Below are positions 58,028 through 64,000 of a stretch of DNA of 64,000 bases, piece by piece. The notes beneath the pieces were generated by a model, which had not been told where the DNA came from, made no database searches, and saw nothing but the letters and a program-made list of their open reading frames with translations. Made by a program: the position numbers and the translations under genes. Numbering within the stretch: the first letter of the stretch is position 1; every line of letters starts with the position of its first letter. The stretch spans positions 806,001 to 870,000 of the forward strand of contig NZ_FOMA01000001.1 of assembly GCF_900112495.1 (NCBI RefSeq), read 5' to 3'. The stretch is from Bacillus sp. OV322. GTDB lineage: Bacteria; Bacillota; Bacilli; Bacillales; DSM-1321.

Positions 58028-58468
58028 TTGAGAAATTATCGGATATATCTTATAGAAGATGAATTTGCCTATCATTTTTATGGCAGAGAGAAGATGTTTT
58101 TCAATTTGTTTTTGGAGTATACTAATGCCTCTGGTGAGAAGAAGAGTATTTTGCAAAAGCAAATCGAATATGTAACAAAAACGATACCAGAAAAACAGCT
58201 GCAGTCAGAAATAAAGAATAAAACTACAAAAAAAAATAATATAACGAGTCAGAATGGTGTTTATCTCTTAGATAATACAAGAGGATTCAGTAAAGCAGCT
58301 CTAATCATCCATGTCGATTATTTGGCTTTAAAAGCAGACGGCAATTTTGAAGCTGAAACTGCATTTTTTGAATGCATTAGAAAATGTGATTCCAATTTTC
58401 TTGCGCTTGATTTCGATAACAATCGATATGGCTGGCTAAAACCGATAAAAGAGAGAAAATTTGTCTAA
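58028..58468 (+). CDS. sirA: SirA (YneE), inhibitor of DnaA
   Basis: SirA binds DnaA domain I and blocks replication initiation during sporulation. The 146-residue product has RNYRIYLIEDEFAYHFYGRE at the N-terminus (the DnaA-contact region), a Lys-rich middle, and FLALDFDNNRYGWLKPI at the end. The TTG start at 58028 follows GGGAGGCG at 7 nt. It is normally next to tkt; here it follows ynzC directly. Confidence 0.92.
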   Translation: MRNYRIYLIEDEFAYHFYGREKMFFNLFLEYTNASGEKKSILQKQIEYVTKTIPEKQLQSEIKNKTTKKNNITSQNGVYLLDNTRGFSKAALIIHVDYLALKADGNFEAETAFFECIRKCDSNFLALDFDNNRYGWLKPIKERKFV

Positions 58469-58553
58469 ATAGAGGACTTTCTACTTCGGAGTATTGTATA
58501 ATATTCCTTGGTCTAGTACACTGTATGATAGACAACATGAAGGAGGAAATAGT

Positions 58554-58769
58554 ATGTGGGTATACATTCTAGTTGGTGTTCTGGCATTAATCGTCGGAAT
58601 AGCATTAGGATTTTTCATAGCTCGGAAATACATGATGGACTACTTAAAGAAAAATCCGCCAATCAATGAACAAATGTTAAAAATGATGATGATGCAAATG
58701 GGTATGAAACCTTCCCAGAAAAAAATCAATCAAATGATGAGTGCTATGAACAAGCAGCAAACAAAATAA
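58554..58769 (+). CDS. yneF: YneF (UPF0154) membrane protein
   Basis: The 71-residue protein has an N-terminal transmembrane helix ([20 protein letters not shown]) and a Met-rich amphipathic end ([17 protein letters not shown]). UPF0154 proteins are widespread in Firmicutes, with no established function. The ATG follows AAGGAGG. It follows sirA as in B. subtilis. Confidence 0.93.
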   Translation: MWVYILVGVLALIVGIALGFFIARKYMMDYLKKNPPINEQMLKMMMMQMGMKPSQKKINQMMSAMNKQQTK

Positions 58770-58951
58770 ATCCTGATATATCAAGGGTTTATCACTTGAT
58801 TGAAGGCAATTATAGGTCAAGCTTTTCTAAGAATACGATGTAGAGTGAATTTTTCATCGGAACTTTCAACTATAATTGCTTTATCTTTCATCAAACTAAT
58901 CCGAAACCACTTTTTCTATTGGAAACTAAACCAATGAAGGGTGGTTTTTTT

Positions 58952-59209
58952 GTGTTATTTGAGGATGTTTTAGAAGAGTATATGTATCACTGCCAAGCTA
59001 AAGGATACACAGAAAAGACGATGAAAAATAAACGCCAAGAGTATAAGCAGTTGAAGATTTATTTGAAGGATAAGAGAGCTATTACAGAATTAGAATCTAT
59101 TACAATTCATGACTTAAAAGCGTATGTCAGATTGAAGCAACAGCAGGGATTAAAAGCACAAAGCATTAATGATGTTGAGAAAGTAAAGGAACATGTAAAA
59201 AATAAATGA
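58952..59209 (+). pseudogene. Truncated tyrosine-recombinase N-terminus (SAM-like domain)
   Basis: The 85-residue product holds only the SAM-like (core-binding) domain: VLEEYMYHCQAKGYTEKTMK, then LKIYLKDKRAITELESITIH and DLKAYVRLKQQQGLKAQSIND. After KEHVKNK it stops, and the catalytic domain is absent. The GTG start has AAGGGTGG upstream. It may be an inactive relic or a standalone DNA-binding arm. It opens the region of broken genes. Confidence 0.6.
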
Positions 59210-59231
59210 CCACAAAAAGTGGTCTTTTTTT
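59208..59231 (+). terminator. Terminator after the integrase fragment
   Basis: A GACCAC / GTGGTC stem with 5-nt loop and seven T residues overlaps the stop codon. Confidence 0.85.
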
Positions 59232-59424
59232 AATATTGAACTGCTGTATTACAAGCTAATTTTACAAATATATTTGGGTATTCGAACTAAGTAAATTAAT
59301 CAATTAGTGAATCACAAGAAATTTACGACAGTAAGGATTCAAGTTACATAAGTAAGATTGTGTCCTGCTTAAACTATAGGGTGCTTTACTTAAACAACTG
59401 GTGATGATTTCACCCCGAAAAGGG

Positions 59425-60231
59425 TTAAGAGGCTCTTACTCTTTTCCTCAATAATTTCTCTATTTCCCTTTTCGGTAGTGGTTTACAGATGTAAAAACCT
59501 TGTAAATAATCGCATTCTTTTGCGAAAATCTCCATTTGTTCCTTTGTCTCTATGCCTTCTGCAACGACTTCCAGTTTTAAGCCTTTCGCCATTAGCAACA
59601 TGGATTGTACAATCGTTTGATCCTTTTTCTTATGAATATCAATAATGAAGCTTCGATCCAACTTCAGTTTATCAATCTCTAATTCTTTTAAAAAATATAA
59701 GGAGCTGTATCCTCTTCCGAAATCATCAATAGAGATTCCCACTCCTAACGCTTTCAGTTTTTTCACCGTATTCATAATTAATTCCATATTACCGGTGACA
59801 CTTTCAGTTAATTCAAGTTCTAGGTAATGGGGATCTAAACCTGTGTTTTCCAATGCATTTTTTATATTCTCAACCAATAGCTGGTCTGAAAATTGCTTAA
59901 TGGAGAGGTTTACCGCTACTTTTAAACCTTTTCCGAATCGTAGATGCCATTGTTTGATTTGCTCACAAGCGGTTTTTACTACCCAATCCCCCATTTGAAG
60001 AATAAATCCAGATTCTTCTGCGAGAGGAATGAAATCGCCCGGTGCAATCAAGCCGAACATTGGATGATTCCAACGTATAAGAGCTTCAAAACCAACCATT
60101 GCACCTGTCTTAGCGGAAACTTGAGGCTGGTAATGAAGAGCAAACTCATTGTTCTGTAATGCTTTATTCAAGTCAGATGCTGCAAAACCATAAACGGAGA
60201 TATTCTCTGCTGTATTTAAGAATTCGCTCAT
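59425..60231 (-). CDS. Stand-alone EAL-domain protein (c-di-GMP phosphodiesterase)
   Basis: The 268-residue protein is one EAL domain: VGFEALIRWNHP (the EAL motif, ~50), VAVNLSIKQF (~108), ELELTES (~140), IDDFGRGYSSL (~170), KLDRSFI (~195), VVAEGIET (~227) and LQGFYICKPLP (~248). The metal- and substrate-binding residues all appear present, so it may hydrolyse c-di-GMP. Its N-terminal 25 residues are unlike any sensor domain, and DLNKALQNNEFALHYQPQV is where a GGDEF-EAL linker usually ends. It thus looks like a fragment of a larger PAS/GGDEF-EAL protein. Confidence 0.82.
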   Translation of the reverse strand: MSEFLNTAENISVYGFAASDLNKALQNNEFALHYQPQVSAKTGAMVGFEALIRWNHPMFGLIAPGDFIPLAEESGFILQMGDWVVKTACEQIKQWHLRFGKGLKVAVNLSIKQFSDQLLVENIKNALENTGLDPHYLELELTESVTGNMELIMNTVKKLKALGVGISIDDFGRGYSSLYFLKELEIDKLKLDRSFIIDIHKKKDQTIVQSMLLMAKGLKLEVVAEGIETKEQMEIFAKECDYLQGFYICKPLPKREIEKLLRKRVRAS

Positions 60232-60283
60232 TTCCCCTGAACCCACCTTGTTTTAGAATAGGATCAGAAACTGTGACAATAAA

Positions 60284-60312
60284 AAAAAGAGCTGATTCCT
60301 CAGCCCTCTTAG
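60284..60312 (-). terminator. Terminator of the 60.3-60.9 kb minus-strand genes
   Basis: On the minus strand, GAGGGCTGA / TCAGCTC forms a stem and is followed by an eight-U tract. Confidence 0.8.
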
Positions 60313-60316
60313 CAGA

Positions 60317-60499
60317 TTATCCTATTGCCCCATTATCTTTCTTGGATGGTTTCTTATTAATTATCATCAGGATAATGGCTACAACTGCTCCAATAGCAGT
60401 AACTGTAAACCCTGTTTGATTCCTTACGGTTAGACCATAAACTAAGCAACCTCCGAACAACAGCACAATTAAAACATGAATGAGATAATACTTAGACAT
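60317..60499 (-). CDS. Small two-helix membrane protein
   Basis: The 60-residue product has two hydrophobic segments (YLIHVLIVLLFGGCLVYGL and TVTAIGAVVAIILMII) and a Lys-rich C-terminus, preceded by AAAGGAGGATAAT. It lies directly behind the interrupted secreted protein gene, so they probably form an operon. It could be an accessory or immunity protein. No family recognised. Confidence 0.6.
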   Translation of the reverse strand: MSKYYLIHVLIVLLFGGCLVYGLTVRNQTGFTVTAIGAVVAIILMIINKKPSKKDNGAIG

Positions 60500-60512
60500 A
60501 CATTATCCTCCT

Positions 60513-60932
60513 TTAGTTTTCATAATTATACTTGGTCAATGTCTTTCCTCTAAACTTTGTATCTTTATAATATACTGTTTTGACCTTAAACTGATAGCCT
60601 CTTTTGTCTGATTTTTTCATATATGTTTTAAAGGATAGATAACTCTTATAGGTCTCTTTCCAAGCATACCCTGTACCTACAATAGCTGATAAGAAAGATA
60701 AAGGCTTATTAATAAAACCTGCTCCTGTAATCAGGACACCACTCATAATAATGCCTGACCTCCTATCCTTTGACTGATAGACCAGAGTATACTTAGTCGG
60801 CACATGTTAAGTATAGCACTTATAGGCTGGGTAACAAGCGGAGGCTTTCTCAGGTTTGACTGCTACAGATGCTCCTAAGATGGCTAGACATAAGGCAAAA
60901 GCTGACACAATTTTAACTACTTTCAGTTTCAT
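60513..60932 (-). pseudogene. Secreted protein gene interrupted by an in-frame stop
   Basis: An ATG after AAGGAGAG starts a signal peptide (KLKVVKIVSAFALCLAILGA) and continues to ACYPAYKCYT, then TAA at codon 42. The same frame continues HVPTKYTLVYQSKDRRSGII, a Gly-rich stretch and a basic end KTLTKYNYEN, with no shift. This makes a 139-codon gene with one nonsense codon. The second part alone (from GTG, 60803) has no ribosome binding site. Family not recognised; a small secreted (possibly antimicrobial) protein is a guess. A 41-residue secreted peptide ending at the TAA is the alternative. Confidence 0.6.
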
Positions 60933-61071
60933 GGGTTACACTCTCCTTATCTGCTATGGTATTGAGATACAGGATACTGCATCACATGTAAAATATTAAA
61001 ATGGAAGTAATTATCAGATAATACTATAAAAGTCCCATTTTCGCCTTGATTAGACCTATTTTTCAGAGAAA

Positions 61072-61106
61072 ATAAAAAAGAGGAGCTGATTACTCAGCTA
61101 CCTCCT
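61072..61106 (-). terminator. Terminator overlapping a gene remnant
   Basis: On the minus strand, GGAG..AGCTGA / TCAGCT.CTCC is followed by U6. It overlaps the stop codon of the remnant at 61090. Confidence 0.75.
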
Positions 61107-61230
61107 GTATATCATCTATATCTAAGTATCTTACCTGACCATTAACCTCTACATCATACTGACCTGAGCCTATCTCTACTACTCATTCTATACCATGTTT
61201 AAGGTAAAAACAAAGGGGAAATGTCGATTA
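61090..61230 (-). pseudogene. 3' end of an unknown gene with a nonsense codon
   Basis: In one minus-strand frame: STFPLCFYLKHGIE, a TGA, then VVEIGSGQYDVEVNGQVRYL and DIDDIQEVAE with a stop. TGA could be a mutated TGG (Trp). The continuity and terminator argue that this is a real, decayed C-terminus. No family recognised. Confidence 0.45.
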
Positions 61231-61269
61231 TTGGATGAAAGTCCAAATGCGTTATTTTGAACAAAAGAA

Positions 61270-61296
61270 AAAACAGACCTCAAAGGTCTGCTTTTA
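61270..61296. terminator. Small symmetrical hairpin
   Basis: CAGACC / GGTCTG with a 5-nt loop, flanked by A6 on one side and CTTTTAAA on the other. Confidence 0.6.
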
Positions 61297-61332
61297 AATA
61301 TAGAAAAAAAGTAGGGTTTCCACTACTCTTTC

Positions 61333-61652
61333 TATTCGTTTAGGATTGAATATGAAAAAATACCTGTTGTAATTCACAACACGGGTAAAACATATGAAAT
61401 TAAGTTCTTGGAGGAAACTGAATATATTGAAAGGCTAAATGAAAAACTTTAAGAAGAAATACAAGAACTTTATAATGCAAAACCCAAGGAAATTGCTGGG
61501 GAGATTTCTGATGTCATAGAAGTTTTATATGCCATAGGTGATACTAAGGGTATAAAGAAAGATGTAATTGAGAAAACAAGACAATTGAAATTGAGGAGCG
61601 TGGCGCATTTAGAGAAAGAATACTTTTACTGTCAGTAACCGATAAGATAAAG
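61333..61652 (+). pseudogene. MazG-like / PRA-PH-type pyrophosphohydrolase, degraded
   Basis: One frame reads RIEYEKIPVVIHNTGKTYEI, then KFLEETEYIERLNEKL, a TAA, and EEIQELYNAKPKEIAGEISD, VIEVLYAIGDTKG. It then shifts to TIEIEERGAFRERILLLSV. This is the small nucleoside-triphosphate pyrophosphohydrolase seen in many Bacillaceae (EEXXE...EXXD metal motif and an ERGXFXXRI..L end). One nonsense codon and one frameshift make it inactive, and the 5' end has no start. Confidence 0.65.
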
Positions 61653-61737
61653 GTCCGGCGTTCTTTTTTAGTCATAGTAGATTCTCCTCTAGTTAAGTAT
61701 CTGTAGTCTACTTGACCTTAATTTTTCTGTCCAACTT

Positions 61738-62471
61738 AGTGTAGCCTATCCAAGAGCAGGCGAACACCCGAAACGTTTTTTAACGGGTTATCAAGGTTAT
61801 TTACAAGTGGATGGATATTGTGGTTACAATCAAGTACCGGATGTCACCCTTGTGGGATGTTGGGCGCATGCCAGACGTAAGTTTAATGAAGCCTTAAAGG
61901 CTTTACCTGATTCACAGGAGGGTAAAAAGGTGAAGGCGAATGAAGGGTTGTATTTCTGTAATCAACTCTATTCTATCGAAAGAAAGCTAAAACATGTCGA
62001 CCCTACAGAACGATATGAGCAGCGACTGGAAAAAAGCAGGTCCATTCTGGACCTGTTTTCAGCATGGCTTTATGAACAAAAAGATCTCGTTCTACCAAAA
62101 AGCGCGCTAGGAAAAGCCATCATTTATTGTTTGAATCAATGGAATGATCTTGAAGCTTTTTTATTGGACGGACATTTAGAAATCGACAACAACAGAAGTG
62201 AACGTTCCATTAAACCGTTTGTGATTGGGAGAAAAAATTGGATGTTTTCTAATACACCGCGAGGTGCTAGAGGGAGTGCCGTCATGTATAGTGTGGTTGA
62301 AACGGCAAAAGAGAACGATTTGAGTCCCTATCATTATCTTCGCTATTTGTTTTGAAACGCTGCCAAATACGGATCTAACAAAAAAAAGAAATAGATAAAG
62401 TCTTGCCGTGGTCATCTAGTTTACCCTCTGCATGCAGAGTACCGATAAAAATTGAAGCAAACAAAACATAG
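61738..62471 (+). mobile_element. IS66-family transposase remnant (C-terminal half)
   Basis: The reading frame contains SVAYPRAGEHPKRFLTGYQG, QVDGYCGYNQVPDVTLVGCW, AHARRKFNEA and, near the end, DGHLEIDNNRSERSIKPFVI, GRKNWMFSNTPRGARGSAVM, TAKENDLSPYHYLRYL. These are landmarks of the IS66 DDE transposase (third acidic residue within NNRSER). It has no 5' half, and after YLF the homology continues in other frames as ETLPNTDLT and IDKVLPWS. The GACGTTTACGCTTAA sequence at about 62512 may be an end of the element. Confidence 0.82.
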
Positions 62472-62598
62472 TCGCGAAATACACCTCCCATGTAATATTT
62501 GGGGGCTTCTTGACGTTTACGCTTAAACTCACCATAGCTTTATAGGTGCGAAAGTTGAGTTATAATATAAATTGAAACAACGTATTTCGTCTTTATCT

Positions 62599-62898
62599 TT
62601 ATTTTTTCCTCTTTTGTATTTCCTCTGTCACGACAAAAACAAGGTCGTCATTTCCAAATAAGGATAATACTCCTAGAATAGTTTCATCCGATACTTCACC
62701 GGCTTCATCTTTTGGTACGGTTAATTCGATAGCTTCTCTCAATGCCGGGTTCGCGCTTTGGTTGGGATAGGCACGTAGATAGATTTCTTCAGGTTCGAGA
62801 TCATGATTGATGCACCACTGCGCAAAGACGAGAATCATCATCTTTTCTTGACCTTGGTAGTTTTCGATTATTTTTTCTTCCAATTCTTTCTGATTCAT
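62599..62898 (-). CDS. Hypothetical acidic protein, 99 residues
   Basis: The product is a soluble helical acidic protein: MILVFAQWCINHDLEPEEIY (~20-40), then LRAYPNQSANPALREAIELT and a C-terminal helix ending RKK. I recall similar Bacillus hypothetical proteins (perhaps YxiS-like) but am not certain enough to name it. The ATG is preceded by AAAGGAGAA. It stands alone between the IS66 remnant and the ABC-F gene. Confidence 0.7.
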   Translation of the reverse strand: MNQKELEEKIIENYQGQEKMMILVFAQWCINHDLEPEEIYLRAYPNQSANPALREAIELTVPKDEAGEVSDETILGVLSLFGNDDLVFVVTEEIQKRKK

Positions 62899-63141
62899 AT
62901 GAATTCTCCTTTGAAGGATTTAACAAGATTATTATACAGTGAAAACTGCAGGAATGAAAAAGGAAAAATAGAAGAGATAAATATATCTTTTATGAAGAAT
63001 ATCCTTTAAGGCGGGGGAGTTCAACAATATAGCATTCATGAAGTGGAAGAAATGATCCTAATGCTGCATTTCTTTGGAGTCAAGAAGCATTGGGTGGGAA
63101 AACAAGAGAACCGTCCCTTTGTTTCCAAATTTATTCCTTTC
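62899..63141. other. Intergenic region upstream of the ABC-F gene
   Basis: No gene supported over about 240 bases. A promoter for the ABC-F gene should lie here or just after; I could not place one with confidence. Confidence 0.35.
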
Positions 63142-63220
63142 AACTATTCCATTTTCTGTGTTATAGTTAAATATTGAATTATAACACAGAAAATGGAATA
63201 GTTTAATATTGAACTATAAC
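63142..63220 (+). promoter_or_regulatory. 24-bp perfect inverted repeat in the ABC-F leader
   Basis: AACTATTCCATTTTCTGTGT plus TATA (63142-63165) and its exact complement (63180-63203) enclose a 14-nt loop. A downstream AACTATAAC (63212-63220) can pair instead with GTTATAGTT (63160-63168) in the left arm, so two exclusive structures exist. No U-tract follows. It ends 79 nt before the ABC-F start. An attenuator is possible; a leftover of a transposable element is the alternative. Confidence 0.6.
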
Positions 63221-63298
63221 AATCAGATGAACGATTTTATAATTATTTCCTAAACTAAACGAAACAAAATAAAATGAAATTTAAATGAGGTTAAATAT

Positions 63299-64000
63299 AT
63301 GAGTGTATTAACGGTTACAGACCTAAACCACGGATTTGGCGATCGTACGATCTTTGATAATGTTTCCTTCCGCTTGTTAAAAGGTGAACATATAGCTTTA
63401 ATTGGGGCAAACGGCGAAGGTAAATCGACGTTTATGAATATCATTACAGGGCAACTTCTGCCTGACGATGGAAAAATAGAGTGGTCAAAGCATCAACGAG
63501 TCGGTTATCTTGATCAACATACGGTTTTACAAAAGGGAATGTCAATCCGTGACGTATTAAAAACGGCTTTTCAATATCTCTTTGACGTTGAAACGAATAT
63601 TAATACCATTTATGAAAAGATTTCAGACGTTACACCTGAAGAAATGGAAAAGTTGTTAGAGGAAGTTGGTACATTACAAGACATATTAACAAATAATGAT
63701 TTCTATATTATTGATTCTAAGGTAGAAGAAGTGGCACGTGGTCTTGGACTTGATGGTATAGGATTAGAAAAAGATGTTCATGATTTAAGCGGTGGGCAAA
63801 GAACGAAGGTTTTATTAGCCAAGCTTTTACTTGAGAAACCAGATATTCTTCTTTTAGATGAGCCTACAAACTATTTAGACGAACAACACATTGAGTGGTT
63901 AAGACGTTACCTGCAAGAATACGATAATGCTTTTTTATTAATTTCTCATGATATTCCATTTCTTAATAGCGTTGCAAATGTGATCTACCATTTAGAAAAT
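63299..64000 (+). CDS. ABC-F ATPase (YfmM-like), 3' part beyond the window
   Basis: The frame begins ATG (63299) after GAGG and runs off the window at 234 codons. First ATPase domain: Walker A GANGEGKST (~39), Q-loop in VGYLDQH (~72), signature LSGGQRTKV (~164), Walker B ILLLDEPTNYLDEQHIEW (~185) and SHDIPF. It lacks transmembrane segments, so it is an ABC-F translation factor, not a transporter. The nearest match I recall is B. subtilis YfmM. Whether it protects ribosomes from antibiotics cannot be told from this half. Confidence 0.9.
   Translation, partial: MSVLTVTDLNHGFGDRTIFDNVSFRLLKGEHIALIGANGEGKSTFMNIITGQLLPDDGKIEWSKHQRVGYLDQHTVLQKGMSIRDVLKTAFQYLFDVETNINTIYEKISDVTPEEMEKLLEEVGTLQDILTNNDFYIIDSKVEEVARGLGLDGIGLEKDVHDLSGGQRTKVLLAKLLLEKPDILLLDEPTNYLDEQHIEWLRRYLQEYDNAFLLISHDIPFLNSVANVIYHLEN

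Overview
This window is low-GC Firmicute chromosome, from a spore-forming member of the Bacillaceae. The evidence is a B. subtilis-type gene order with sporulation genes (spoVS, cotE, spoVK, sirA, yra coat genes, gerABC-type operon), AGGAGG-type ribosome binding sites, frequent TTG/GTG starts, GlnR and LexA (Cheo-box) operators, and many U-tract terminators. It could be Cytobacillus, Mesobacillus or a relative; the sequence alone does not settle the genus.

Layout. (1) 0-21.3 kb is conserved core: cinA, recA, rny, ymdB, spoVS, a dipeptidase, a two-subunit 2-oxoacid:ferredoxin oxidoreductase, tdh-kbl (threonine catabolism), miaB-ricA, cotE, mutS-mutL. (2) 21.4-30.4 kb is a loose accessory stretch between mutL and miaA with an S1-domain protein, a sugar-dehydrogenase-like protein, MOSC, DinB and HEAT proteins and several frameshifted genes. 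(3) 30.4-38.5 kb is core again: miaA-hfq, spoVK, a TRIC-type channel, hflX-ynbB, glnR-glnA. (4) 38.5-45.1 kb is a small island bounded by a perfect 44-bp direct repeat of the glnA 3' end. Its cargo is one tight four-gene operon: a probable winged-helix protein, two coiled-coil proteins, and a 1100-residue membrane-anchored Upf1/Dna2-like SF1 helicase. I recognise no named system with this composition. It is the best candidate here for an undescribed system, with phage or plasmid defence the leading hypothesis. (5) 45.1-46 kb holds decayed pieces, probably of another element at the same site. (6) 46-54 kb has yraGF-adhB-yraED, an IS1182-like remnant, a royal-jelly/SMP-30-like protein and a gerABC-type operon. 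(7) 54-58.8 kb has an FbpB-like peptide, a short Spo0M-like protein, and the SOS locus lexA / yneA-yneB-ynzC followed by sirA and yneF. The tkt gene that B. subtilis carries between ynzC and sirA is absent. (8) 58.9-62.5 kb is a gene graveyard: an integrase N-terminus, a lone EAL domain, interrupted small genes, a MazG-like pseudogene and an IS66 remnant. (9) The window ends inside a YfmM-like ABC-F gene preceded by a perfect 24-bp inverted repeat.

How it fits together. The core genes cover DNA repair (RecA, MutSL, LexA regulon), RNA processing (RNase Y, MiaA/MiaB, Hfq, RicA), nitrogen assimilation (GlnR-GlnA) and sporulation/germination. The glnA 3' end appears to be an integration hotspot: it is flanked by att-like repeats, by two decayed genes with recombinase-like tails, and by YolD and XRE-regulator remnants.
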